Numbered from the stretch's first letter, positions 1 through 7,551 are shown. The stretch is DNA of 10,280 bases from Micrococcaceae bacterium UBA3381 (GCA_002358975.1 DEPX01000210.1:22237-32516); one strand, 5' to 3'. The notes: generated by a model from the sequence alone, not told the origin. Numbers and translations are program-made.

Positions 1-3000
1 CCTTCGGCAGCCAGTGTTTCGTCGACGGCGGTATTGAGGATGACAAAACCCTGCGGGATAACAGCTACTGCCGCCTCAGGATTTTCTGGGTCTTCTTCTA
101 CCGCGGTGGACAGGGTGTATTCGGGTTGTTGTAGGGCGATGCCTCCGGCGGTAACGGTGCCGTCGTCGGCGATCGACCAGTCACCGGATTTGGATGCTTT
201 GATCACGCTTTGGACGTCTTTGCCCAGGCGTGGTCCGGCGGCTCGTGCGTTGACGGTCAACTGCTGGGAGATCCCGAACTCTTCGGCCGAGGTGTTGGCT
301 TCGTCAACGAGTTTGATGTGTTTCAAATTCAGTTCATCGGCCAGGATCTCGGTGAATGCCGCGGTGAAGCGGTTGACGTTGGGGACCACCACGGTTAGTT
401 CGGCCAGTGGCAACCGGACACGACGGTTGGCACCTTTGCGCAGTGATGACGCCGAGGAGGCGATGGTACGAACCAGTTCCATGGTTTCTTGTAGTGTCAT
501 CGCATCGTCGCCGGAGGGGAACAGATTAGCATCCGGGTAGTCAGTCAGATGTACTGATCGGCCACCGGTGAGGCCACGCCAAATTTCTTCGGCCACCATG
601 GGCATAAGTGGCGCGGCTGCACGGCAGAAGGCTTCCAGTACGGTGTAGAGGGTGTCTAGTGCCTGGGTGTCTTCGGCGAAGAAGCGTTGGCGTGATCGAC
701 GGATGTACCAGTTGGTCATGGTGTCCATGTAGGTACGGATGGTGTCGGTGGCGCCCGAGACATTGTAGTTGTCTAGGCTGGCTTTGACGGTGCGCAGCAT
801 GGTGCCGGTGGCGGCCAGAATATATTGGTCTAATGGGTCGGTGGATTCGTACCGGAAGTTGGCTTGGTAGCCTTCTGGACGCTTGCCTTTATCGGTGGCC
901 GAGTTGGCATACAGGCTAAAGAAGTGCCACACATTCCAGGCTGGCAGAATGGCTTGCCGGGCTGCTTCGCGGATGCCTTCTTCGGTGACGATGAGGTTAC
1001 CGCCACGCAGAATTGGGGAGGCCATAAGGAACCAACGCATGGCATCGGAACCATCACGGTCTAATACTTCGTTGACATCCGGGTAGTTTTGCAACGATTT
1101 TGACATCTTATTGCCATCAGAACCCAGGACAATTCCGTGCGAGATAACATTTTTGAATGCCGGGCGGTTAAACAGTGCGGTACCTAGTACGTGCATGGTG
1201 TAGAACCAGCCGCGGGTTTGGCCAATGTATTCCACAATGAAGTCGGCTGGGTTGTGGGTGTCAAACCAGTCTTTGTTGTTCATCGGGTAATGCACTTGGG
1301 CGTATGGCATCGATCCGGAGTCGAACCAGACATCCAGGACATCATCGACACGGCGCATCATGGATTTACCGGTGGGGTCATCCGGGTTTGGTCGGACGAG
1401 TTCATCAATCCAGGGACGGTGCAGGTCAACTTCACCGTCGGCGTTTCGTGGCAGCTTGCCGAAAGCTTCCTCAAGCTCAGCCAGGGAACCATAGACTTCC
1501 AGCCGCGGGTAGTTGGGGTCATCGGATTCCCATACCGGGATGGGTGACCCCCAGTACCGGTTACGGGAGATTGACCAGTCGCGGGCATTCTCCAGCCATT
1601 TACCGAACTGGCCGTGCTTGACGTTACCCGGAATCCAGTTGATGTCTTCGTTGATGCGCAGCATGTCGTCTTTGAAGTCAGTGACTTTGACATACCAGGA
1701 GGTGATTGCCCGGTAAATCAGCGGGGTGCGGCAACGCCAGCAGTGCGGGTAGGAGTGCTCATAGGATTGTTCTGTCAACAACGAGCCTTGAGCGCGTAGT
1801 GCACGGATGATGGTGCGGTTAGCTTCAAAGACCTGGACTCCGGCAATGTCTTTAAGCGCCCCGCCGCCGAGGTTTTCGTCGGCGAACAGTGGCAAGAATT
1901 TGGCGCCTTCGTCCACAGACAACACCACGGGGATACCGTGAGCTTCATTGACTCGCTGGTCTTCTTCACCATAAGCCGGAGCCTGGTGCACCAGACCGGT
2001 ACCGTCTTCAGTGGAGACATAGTCATCGGTCAAGATCCGAAATGCGTTTTGGGTCCCGTAGGTTTCGGCATCGGCAAAGTAGCTAAACAGCGGCTGGTAG
2101 ACCAGTCCGGCAAGCTGGGTGCCAGTATAGGTTTCGGTGATGGCGGCTACTGCAGCCTCGGCGTCGTCATAACCTAGCATCTTGGCGTGAGCGGCGACCC
2201 GATCGGTTGCTAATAGCACCCGTTTGGCACCGAAAGTATCAACATCGGCCGATTCTACTGGTACCACGGCATATTCGATGTCGGGGCCGGCTGCCAGCGA
2301 CAGGTTGGTCGGCAAGGTCCAGGGGGTGGTTGTCCAGGCCAACACACCGACTCCTGCCAAAGACGCTGCGATTTCTGGGGTGGCGCCGTTTTGTGGGATC
2401 AGGTCAGGGTTTTCGGGTAGCCCAGTGATGGTGAATTGGAGGGTCACTGATGGGTCTTGCCGCATTTTGTAGACGTCATCATCCATGCGCAGTTCGTGGT
2501 TGGATAATGGGGTTTCGTCATTCCAGCAGTATGGCAGTACCCGGAAACCGCGGTAGGTCAGGTTGCGGTCATATAGGGTTTTGAAAGCCCAGATAACCGA
2601 CTCCATAAATGATGGGTTGAGGGTTTTGTAGTCGTTTTCGAAATCGACCCAGCGTCCCATGCGATTGATGTATTCTTCCCATTCCTGGGTGTATTCCAGT
2701 ACCGAGGCACGGCAGGCATCGTTGAACTTATCGATGCCCATTTCTTCAATTTCGGCCTTATCGGTCATGCCCAGTTGTTTCATGGCTTCCAGCTCGGCGG
2801 GCAAACCGTGGGTATCCCACCCGAACCGGCGCTCCACTCGGCGACCCTGCTGGGTCTGATAGCGGGCGACTAGGTCTTTAACATAACTGGTTAGCAGGTG
2901 GCCGTAGTGTGGCAGGCCGTTGGCAAATGGCGGGCCGTCATAGAAGACAAACTCATTGTTTTCGCCGTTGATTTTTGCGGGACGGTTTTCGATCGAGGCT

Positions 3001-3122
3001 GTGAAGGTGCCGTCCTCATCCCAGTATTTTAGGATCGATTCTTCGATGGTGGGCAGATTTGGCGTAGACGGTGTGGAACCAGAATTAACCCAGTCTTGCT
3101 GGGAGCTTGCCAGAGGGTACAC
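1..3122 (-). CDS. ileS: Isoleucyl-tRNA synthetase, type 2 (C-terminus beyond window)
   Basis: Cytoplasmic class Ia synthetase that charges tRNA-Ile with isoleucine. The minus-strand frame is open from a GTG at 3122-3120 to the window edge, giving 1040 codons, so roughly the last 50-100 residues are missing. The HIGH-type signature is HYGH at residues 72-75, in the context PPFANGLPHYGH. A TTTPWTLP editing-domain (CP1) segment lies near residues 264-271, and KMSKS is at 672-676, followed by LQNYPDV. These contexts are typical of the type 2 (eukaryote-like) bacterial IleRS, a family known for low mupirocin affinity; sensitivity here is not testable from sequence. The GTG start is supported by AGGAAGG at 3134-3128, five bases upstream, and by the T-box leader ending there. 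The visible end (AAEG) matches the start of the C-terminal tRNA-binding part. No frameshift was seen at the points translated. Confidence 0.96.
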   Translation of the reverse strand, partial: MYPLASSQQDWVNSGSTPSTPNLPTIEESILKYWDEDGTFTASIENRPAKINGENNEFVFYDGPPFANGLPHYGHLLTSYVKDLVARYQTQQGRRVERRFGWDTHGLPAELEAMKQLGMTDKAEIEEMGIDKFNDACRASVLEYTQEWEEYINRMGRWVDFENDYKTLNPSFMESVIWAFKTLYDRNLTYRGFRVLPYCWNDETPLSNHELRMDDDVYKMRQDPSVTLQFTITGLPENPDLIPQNGATPEIAASLAGVGVLAWTTTPWTLPTNLSLAAGPDIEYAVVPVESADVDTFGAKRVLLATDRVAAHAKMLGYDDAEAAVAAITETYTGTQLAGLVYQPLFSYFADAETYGTQNAFRILTDDYVSTEDGTGLVHQAPAYGEEDQRVNEAHGIPVVLSVDEGAKFLPLFADENLGGGALKDIAGVQVFEANRTIIRALRAQGSLLTEQSYEHSYPHCWRCRTPLIYRAITSWYVKVTDFKDDMLRINEDINWIPGNVKHGQFGKWLENARDWSISRNRYWGSPIPVWESDDPNYPRLEVYGSLAELEEAFGKLPRNADGEVDLHRPWIDELVRPNPDDPTGKSMMRRVDDVLDVWFDSGSMPYAQVHYPMNNKDWFDTHNPADFIVEYIGQTRGWFYTMHVLGTALFNRPAFKNVISHGIVLGSDGNKMSKSLQNYPDVNEVLDRDGSDAMRWFLMASPILRGGNLIVTEEGIREAARQAILPAWNVWHFFSLYANSATDKGKRPEGYQANFRYESTDPLDQYILAATGTMLRTVKASLDNYNVSGATDTIRTYMDTMTNWYIRRSRQRFFAEDTQALDTLYTVLEAFCRAAAPLMPMVAEEIWRGLTGGRSVHLTDYPDANLFPSGDDAMTLQETMELVRTIASSASSLRKGANRRVRLPLAELTVVVPNVNRFTAAFTEILADELNLKHIKLVDEANTSAEEFGISQQLTVNARAAGPRLGKDVQSVIKASKSGDWSIADDGTVTAGGIALQQPEYTLSTAVEEDPENPEAAVAVIPQGFVILNTAVDETLAAE

Positions 3123-3320
3123 AATTACCTTCCTCGCATCGACAACGTTGCACTGTATGCAAGGACGCCGTACAGCGCGGTACCACCCTGCTTATCTTGG
3201 CAGCCAAGATCGCTTATTACAGCTATATCGGGCTGACCCGTTCGGTTCTACTGGGCAGATAGTCTGCTGTTCTTCCGAAGCACTCCCCGATGATGGTCGG
3301 ATCACTGCGCAACCGTGACC
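3123..3320 (-). promoter_or_regulatory. Translational T-box riboswitch of ileS (ultrashort stem I, AUC specifier)
   Basis: On the minus strand the leader contains the T-box sequence AGGGTGGTACCGCG (3189-3176), whose UGGU is known to pair with the NCCA end of uncharged tRNA. Upstream, CCGA (3300-3297) and UCGG (3290-3287) close a six-base loop CCAUCA that holds an isoleucine AUC codon at 3294-3292. This is the apical-loop specifier arrangement of actinobacterial class II T-boxes. The block AGTAGAACCGAACGGG (3252-3237) and hairpin CGGGUCAGCCCG (3240-3229) fit stem II/pseudoknot elements. A hairpin at 3210-3194 fits stem III. No intrinsic terminator follows; instead the SD of ileS is paired, so control should be at translation initiation. 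The 5' boundary is approximate: a GGUCAC/GUGAUC pairing begins at 3320, but the transcription start is unknown. Confidence 0.93.
3128..3164 (-). promoter_or_regulatory. Shine-Dalgarno sequestrator stem and SD of ileS
   Basis: CCUUGCAU (3164-3157) can pair along all eight bases, with one U-G pair, with AUGCGAGG (3139-3132). The latter includes the 5' part of the ileS SD GAGGAAGG (3135-3128). The same CCU also pairs with the AGG that opens the T-box sequence (3189-3187) to form the antisequestrator. The two folds therefore exclude each other, as expected of a translational switch. The pairings are seen directly in the sequence; that they work as ON and OFF states is inferred from known actinobacterial ileS T-boxes. 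Confidence 0.8.
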
Positions 3321-3326
3321 ATACTA
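3321..3326 (-). promoter_or_regulatory. Possible -10 element for ileS
   Basis: TAGTAT on the minus strand matches the TANNNT pattern and lies in the short gap between the SDR gene and the T-box. No convincing -35 sits 16-18 bases upstream. The site is also so close to the first leader pairing (from 3320) that the start would fall inside it. No terminator is visible between the SDR gene and ileS, so read-through from upstream is also possible. Confidence 0.25.
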
Positions 3327-3341
3327 CAACACTTCTGGCAG

Positions 3342-4115
3342 CTATTTAGCGTCGCGAATCAGCTTATGTTGGGCTGCCTGTTTGACCGGGCGCAGCACGA
3401 TTTGGTCTAAATTAATGTGGTGCGGCAAATTCACGGCGTAGGCGCACACATCAGCCACATCATCGGCGGTTAGTGGTTCGGCAACGCCCGCATAAACATC
3501 GGCTGCTTCGGATGCATTACCGCGCATGCGTTTCAGAGCAAATTCTTCGGTTTTGACCAGCCCGGGCAAGACTTCAATGACTCGAATATTGTGTTCGGCC
3601 TCTTCCAATCGCAAGGCTCCAGTCAGCGCGTGTTGGCCGTATTTTGCGGCGTTATATCCGCCGCCGCCTTCATAGGTGTCGATGCCAGCAGTTGAAGTCA
3701 GGTTCAAAATAGTTGCGGCACCGTGAGCTCGTAGCATGGGCAAGAACTTTTGGATCACGCGTAGCGAACCCAATACATTAGCTTCAAACATCCACTGCCA
3801 GTCGTCCACTTGTGCCTGGCTAATAGCGTCCGAGCCCACTGCACCACCAGCAATATTTAGGACCGTGTCTACCCCGCCCTGGGCTTCAATAGTCGCATAG
3901 AGTGACTCAATTGAAGCGTTGTCGGTGACATCGGTGGCGACCGGCGTTAAAGCGCCGGGTAGCTGTTGACATGCCTGAGCCAAGCTGTCCAGGTTTTGTG
4001 TGCGTCGGGAGGCCGCGTAGACACGCCAACCATCAGAGACCAGTTTGTAAGCAGTGGCACGACCAATGCCCGAGGTCGCACCGGTAACAAGGGCTGCAGG
4101 CTGTGTTTGGGTCAT
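3342..4115 (-). CDS. Classical short-chain dehydrogenase/reductase, YdfG-like
   Basis: NAD(P)-dependent oxidoreductase of 257 residues, a full-length classical SDR. The Rossmann cofactor motif TGATSGIG is at residues 11-18. A basic ASRR after the second strand (residues 35-38) favours NADP(H). The structural NAG motif is changed to NIAGG at 87-91. The catalytic tetrad is complete: N113, S141, Y154 and K158 (YNAAK). The C-terminal pattern VLPGLVKTEEF and LPHHINLDQIVLRPV resembles E. coli YdfG, a 3-hydroxy acid/serine dehydrogenase, but the substrate cannot be fixed from sequence. No signal peptide or membrane segment, so cytoplasmic. The ATG start has AGGG (4127-4124) eight bases upstream. The gene is divergent from valS and lies just before the ileS leader on the same strand, with no visible terminator between them. 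Confidence 0.92.
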   Translation of the reverse strand: MTQTQPAALVTGATSGIGRATAYKLVSDGWRVYAASRRTQNLDSLAQACQQLPGALTPVATDVTDNASIESLYATIEAQGGVDTVLNIAGGAVGSDAISQAQVDDWQWMFEANVLGSLRVIQKFLPMLRAHGAATILNLTSTAGIDTYEGGGGYNAAKYGQHALTGALRLEEAEHNIRVIEVLPGLVKTEEFALKRMRGNASEAADVYAGVAEPLTADDVADVCAYAVNLPHHINLDQIVLRPVKQAAQHKLIRDAK

Positions 4116-4155
4116 GCCACTAACCCTAGAACACCGGCGATAAAAACACGATCTT

Positions 4156-4161
4156 TATGAT
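4156..4161 (+). promoter_or_regulatory. Possible -10 element for valS
   Basis: TATGAT differs from the TATAAT consensus at one position and would start transcription near 4168, about 35 bases before valS. No good -35 hexamer is seen at the right distance, which is common in actinobacteria. The hexamer overlaps the left end of the inverted repeat at 4160-4178. A weaker alternative is TATGAA at 4191-4196, which would place +1 on the valS GTG and make a leaderless message. Confidence 0.35.
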
Positions 4162-4178
4162 CTGGCCAGGGGCCAGAT
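4160..4178. repeat. Perfect inverted repeat in the SDR/valS divergent spacer, possible operator
   Basis: ATCTGGCC and GGCCAGAT form exact 8-base arms around a three-base centre (AGG). The repeat lies between the divergent SDR and valS starts and overlaps the predicted valS -10/+1 region, a usual place for a repressor operator. With no U-run after it, it does not look like a terminator. I do not recognise the motif as a site for a named regulator. Confidence 0.55.
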
Positions 4179-4191
4179 GTAAGCGGAGAAT

Positions 4192-4203
4192 ATGAAACAA
4201 TAG
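4192..4203 (+). other. Three-codon micro-ORF (M-K-Q-stop) abutting the valS start
   Basis: ATG AAA CAA TAG lies three bases after GGAG (4185-4188). Its last base is the first base of the valS GTG (TAGTG overlap). The GGAG is closer to this ATG than to the valS GTG (14 bases) or to the in-frame ATG at 4209 (20 bases), so the valS initiation route is unclear. The overlap would allow stop-restart coupling, but a chance ATG is equally possible. Confidence 0.3.
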
Positions 4204-6866
4204 TGGCCATGGCTGAAAATGAGATGGGCACAGACACGCCCAAAACGGTTAATGTTCCAGATCGTGTTGGTCTGGAGGGACTTGAAGAAAAATTTAGTAG
4301 CCGGTGGGAAGAAAACCGGGTCTACGCGTTTGATCCCGACACTACCCGGGATGAAGTTTTTTCGATCGATACCCCGCCGCCAACGGCATCTGGTGCGTTA
4401 CATGTCGGACACGTCTTTTCGTATACCCAAACCGATGTGATTGCACGCTACCAACGCATGTGTGGCAAAAATGTGTTCTATCCGATGGGCTGGGATGACA
4501 ACGGTCTGCCAACAGAACGCCGGGTGCAGAACTTTTTTGGTGTTCGCACTGACACCAGCGTCGCCTATGACCCCAATTATCAGCCGCCAGATAAACCTGC
4601 GAAGAACCGTCGTGACTGGGACGTGGTATCCCGGCAGAACTTCATTGACCTATGCTTAGCGCAATCCCGGGACGATGAAGTCGTCTACGAGCAATTATTT
4701 ACCCAGTTAGGTTTGTCGGTGGATTGGCAGCTGAGCTATCGGACCATTGACGCTCACTCTCGTGAAGTTTCGCAGCGGGCCTTCCTACAGAACTTGGCCG
4801 ACGGGCATGCTTATAATGCCCAAGCCCCCACCATGTGGGATGTTACATTCCAAACCGCTGTGGCACAGGCGGAACTTGAAGATAAAGAAGTGCCGGGCGC
4901 CTATTATCGGTATGCCTTTTATGCTCAGGACGGTTCCGAAGTCTTCATCGAAACGACGCGCCCAGAATTGTTGCCGGCATGTTCAGCACTGGTGGCGCAC
5001 CCAGATGATCAGCGGTACCAACATTTATTTGGCAAAACGGTCACCTCTCCCCTCTTTGATGTCGATGTTGAAGTCCATTCTCACCCGCTGGCCCAACCCG
5101 ATAAAGGCGCCGGTATTGCTATGGTGTGTACTTTCGGTGACCAGAATGACATCACCTGGTGGCGCGAATTGCAGCTACCAACTCGAACAGTTATTGGCCG
5201 TGACGGACGGTTTGCCCGAGAGACACCTTCTTGGATCACGACTCAGCGTGGAGCAGAGAACTATAGTGCTCTTGCCGGTAAGACGGTCTTTTCAGCGCAA
5301 AAGGCTGTGATAGAAATGCTCGAGGCCGCTGAATTATTGGATGGGGAGCCCGAGAAGATCACCCATGCGGTGAACTTTTTCGAAAAAGGGGATAAACCAT
5401 TAGAAATCGTGACCTCGCGTCAATGGTATCTGCGAAACGGTGGCCGCGACCAAAAACTGCGTGATGAACTGATTGCGCGTGGTGATGAGCTCGCCTGGCA
5501 CCCAAGTTTTATGCAGTCGCGCTATACAAACTGGGTCGAAAATCTTACTGGTGACTGGCTGGTGTCGCGTCAGCGTGTTTTCGGTGTCGCCATTCCACTG
5601 TGGTACCGGTTAGACGCCGAAGGCCACCCCGACTACGACAACCCAATTGTGCCATCCGATGCACAACTACCCATCGATCCGGTGGATGATTTGCCAGAGG
5701 GTTTCACCGCCGACCAGCGGGATGTCCCGGGTGGTTTTACCGGTGACCCAGATGTGCTTGATACTTGGGCGACTTCGTCGTTATCACCGCAGATCATTGG
5801 TCAGTGGTCGAAGGACGAACAGTACTTTAATAATGTTTTCCCCTTTGATCTGCGTCCCCAGGGTCACGACATTATCCGGACCTGGCTGTTTTCCACGGTG
5901 GTGCGAGCCGACCAGTTGCAGGACACCGTCCCGTGGAAGCACACCGCATTATCCGGGTGGGTGCTTGATCCGCATCGTCAGAAGATGTCCAAGTCCAAGG
6001 GCAACGTGGTTGTCCCGTCAGATATTTTGGAACAATTTGGTTCAGATGCAGTCCGTTATTGGGCGGCATCGGCTCGATTAGGCGCTGATACTGCCTATGA
6101 GGTCAATCAGATGAAGATTGGCCGCCGTTTGGCGATAAAATTGCTCAACGCCTCAAAATTTGCGCTGAATCTGGGTGCGACTGAAGACCAGATTGTCACC
6201 GATGCTACTGGCGCCGAGGCGATTAGTCATCCATTGGACCGGTCCCTGTTGGCTCTATTGCACGAGACAATTGTGCAAGCAACCGCGGCGTTTGAAAAAT
6301 TTGAGTACGCGCGCACCTTGAGCCTGGTGGAGACCTTCTTCTGGCATTTCACCGACGACTATATTGAGCTCATTAAGGACCGGGCTTATGGGTCGCGTGG
6401 TGCTGCCGAGCAGGCCTCTGTGGTGGCCACTTTGGCTACCGCTTTGGATGCCCTGTTGCGTTTGATGGCACCGTTTCAACCATTTGCCACCGACGAGGTT
6501 TGGTCGTGGTGGCGTAACGGTTCGGTACATGCCGCAGCTTGGCCTGGTTTGGAAACCCAACTGGCTGGTATAGCTGCTGCAGCACAGCATGGTGACGTAG
6601 AAGTCTTGACTACTGTCACCCGTGCCATTTCGCGGATTCGTAAAGCTAAATCGGATGCGAAAGTCAAACAGCGTACCGAGGTAGTCAGGGCAACGATCAC
6701 CGCAACAGAGTTTCGGGTCGCCGAACTGCGTGCTGGGCTTGATGATTTGCGTGCTGCGGGGAACGTCAGTGAGCTGCATCTGGAACAAGGTGAAGCAGTC
6801 ACCAACGAGGACGATGAGATTGTCGAGTTGCGATTGACCGATATTACCTTGGCCGAAGCAGAATAG
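4203..6866 (+). CDS. valS: Valyl-tRNA synthetase, type 2
   Basis: Cytoplasmic class Ia synthetase that charges tRNA-Val, 887 residues. The first signature is HVGH at residues 67-70, in the context TPPPTASGALHVGH, followed by the conserved WDDNGLPTERRVQN block. The editing domain is marked by ETTRPELLPA (from residue 250) and GIAMVCTFGD. KMSKS is at 594-598 (QKMSKSKGNVV). An anticodon-binding domain with FFWHFTDDYIEL follows. The sequence lacks the long C-terminal coiled coil of the E. coli-type enzyme and fits the type 2 subfamily shared by archaea and many actinobacteria. The GTG at 4203 gives the longest frame; ATGs at 4209 and 4224 are alternatives, since the only SD-like GGAG is 14 bases from the GTG. 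No T-box is visible upstream. It is convergent with the thioredoxin-fold gene downstream. Confidence 0.96.
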   Translation: MAMAENEMGTDTPKTVNVPDRVGLEGLEEKFSSRWEENRVYAFDPDTTRDEVFSIDTPPPTASGALHVGHVFSYTQTDVIARYQRMCGKNVFYPMGWDDNGLPTERRVQNFFGVRTDTSVAYDPNYQPPDKPAKNRRDWDVVSRQNFIDLCLAQSRDDEVVYEQLFTQLGLSVDWQLSYRTIDAHSREVSQRAFLQNLADGHAYNAQAPTMWDVTFQTAVAQAELEDKEVPGAYYRYAFYAQDGSEVFIETTRPELLPACSALVAHPDDQRYQHLFGKTVTSPLFDVDVEVHSHPLAQPDKGAGIAMVCTFGDQNDITWWRELQLPTRTVIGRDGRFARETPSWITTQRGAENYSALAGKTVFSAQKAVIEMLEAAELLDGEPEKITHAVNFFEKGDKPLEIVTSRQWYLRNGGRDQKLRDELIARGDELAWHPSFMQSRYTNWVENLTGDWLVSRQRVFGVAIPLWYRLDAEGHPDYDNPIVPSDAQLPIDPVDDLPEGFTADQRDVPGGFTGDPDVLDTWATSSLSPQIIGQWSKDEQYFNNVFPFDLRPQGHDIIRTWLFSTVVRADQLQDTVPWKHTALSGWVLDPHRQKMSKSKGNVVVPSDILEQFGSDAVRYWAASARLGADTAYEVNQMKIGRRLAIKLLNASKFALNLGATEDQIVTDATGAEAISHPLDRSLLALLHETIVQATAAFEKFEYARTLSLVETFFWHFTDDYIELIKDRAYGSRGAAEQASVVATLATALDALLRLMAPFQPFATDEVWSWWRNGSVHAAAWPGLETQLAGIAAAAQHGDVEVLTTVTRAISRIRKAKSDAKVKQRTEVVRATITATEFRVAELRAGLDDLRAAGNVSELHLEQGEAVTNEDDEIVELRLTDITLAEAE

Positions 6867-6875
6867 ACCGTGCAC

Positions 6876-6923
6876 ATATAGTTGAACCTCCGATGGTTGT
6901 AGCCATCGGAGGTTCAACTATAT
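6876..6923. terminator. Long perfect hairpin between convergent genes, probable bidirectional terminator
   Basis: Arms at 6876-6896 and 6903-6923 are exact reverse complements over 21 bases, around a six-base loop (TTGTAG). The hairpin begins nine bases after the valS stop and ends nine bases before the stop of the opposing gene, so it can serve both. Neither side has a real U-run, only the A/T-rich stem base, so it is the 'I-shaped' hairpin kind. Termination efficiency cannot be judged. Confidence 0.8.
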
Positions 6924-6932
6924 TCAGCGATG

Positions 6933-7541
6933 CTAGCTAAAATCCGGTTCTGTTGTGCGGGCTCGTTTGAGTTCATAGAAGTACGGGAATTCGACTACAT
7001 TAGCAAAACCGTCCCAGATTTTGCCGGCCTGTTCACCACGTGCAATGCGGGTCATAACCGGGCCAAAGAAGGCCGACTCCCCGATGGCAATAACTGGTGT
7101 ACCAACATCGTTTCCGACTAGGGACAAGGCATTTTTCGTAGAATCGCGTAGGTCCTGATCGTAGGTGTCGTTTTGCGATTCGGAGAGGATTTCGTCGCGG
7201 TCTTCCACCCCGATTTCGTCTAACGCCTCAGTCAGTGCTTGCTCATAGCGATCCATACCGTAACCTTCGTTATGGATGCGGGTGCCGGCTGCAGTATAAA
7301 ATTGGCCGACTTTCTCAGCACCATGGCGTTGACGAACAGCCATGGCGACACGAGCACCCTGCCATGTATTTTGGGTCTTTAGATCGTTTGGGTCGTCTTT
7401 GCCTTCATTGAGTACACCCAATGAAATAATATTGAAGTCGACTGCTACGTCGCGGACTTGTTCGACTTCACGCATCCAACGTGAGGTTATCCAAGCAAAT
7501 GGGCAAGCTGGATCAAACCAAAATCTTACAGACTGTGTCAA
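6933..7541 (-). CDS. DsbA-like thioredoxin-fold protein, Rv2466c (mycothiol-dependent nitroreductase) family
   Basis: A cytoplasmic 202-residue DsbA-family protein. It matches the remembered M. tuberculosis Rv2466c pattern along its whole length: FDPxCPxxWITSRW at the N-terminus, IHNEG, DVGTP, FFGPV, RGEQAGK and FELKRxRT-like at the end. Rv2466c reduces nitro-compounds and disulphides using mycothiol. Here the active site is C13-P-F-A16, so the second cysteine of the CPWC motif is absent and C13 is the only cysteine in the protein. The DsbA cis-proline is probably P149 (GTP). This suggests a monothiol mechanism through a mixed disulphide with mycothiol, which is inference. The start is TTG, supported by AGGAG five bases upstream that overlaps the clpX stop; the two genes are very probably cotranscribed and translationally coupled. 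Confidence 0.88.
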   Translation of the reverse strand: MTQSVRFWFDPACPFAWITSRWMREVEQVRDVAVDFNIISLGVLNEGKDDPNDLKTQNTWQGARVAMAVRQRHGAEKVGQFYTAAGTRIHNEGYGMDRYEQALTEALDEIGVEDRDEILSESQNDTYDQDLRDSTKNALSLVGNDVGTPVIAIGESAFFGPVMTRIARGEQAGKIWDGFANVVEFPYFYELKRARTTEPDFS

Positions 7542-7546
7542 TGTGT

Positions 7547-7551
7547 CTCCT
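7547..7551 (-). promoter_or_regulatory. SD (AGGAG) overlapping the clpX stop, deciding a TTG start
   Basis: The minus strand reads TAAGGAGACACATTG: the clpX stop TAA (7553-7551) shares its last base with AGGAG (7551-7547), and TTG follows five bases later. No better ATG or GTG lies nearby in this frame. The family's conserved FWFDP begins at residue 7, so the TTG start leaves a normal N-terminus. Confidence 0.8.

Noticed and set aside
1191..1547. 118-codon plus-strand open frame opposite ileS
   Set aside because: The opposite strand carries continuous, motif-supported IleRS sequence; no SD or family resemblance was seen.
2956..3318. 120-codon plus-strand open frame across the ileS start and leader
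   Set aside because: It runs antisense through the T-box, where RNA structure explains the sequence, and shows no protein family features.
4160..4178. Inverted repeat read as an intrinsic terminator
   Set aside because: No U-run follows on either strand and both flanking genes start, not end, here.
4747..5310. 187-codon plus-strand frame inside valS
   Set aside because: A different frame of the valS editing region, with biased shadow composition and no independent start signal.
6255..6917. 220-codon minus-strand open frame opposite the end of valS
   Set aside because: It lies inside the strongly conserved valS frame, its start sits within the terminator hairpin, and its translation has no recognisable domain; it is an antisense shadow.
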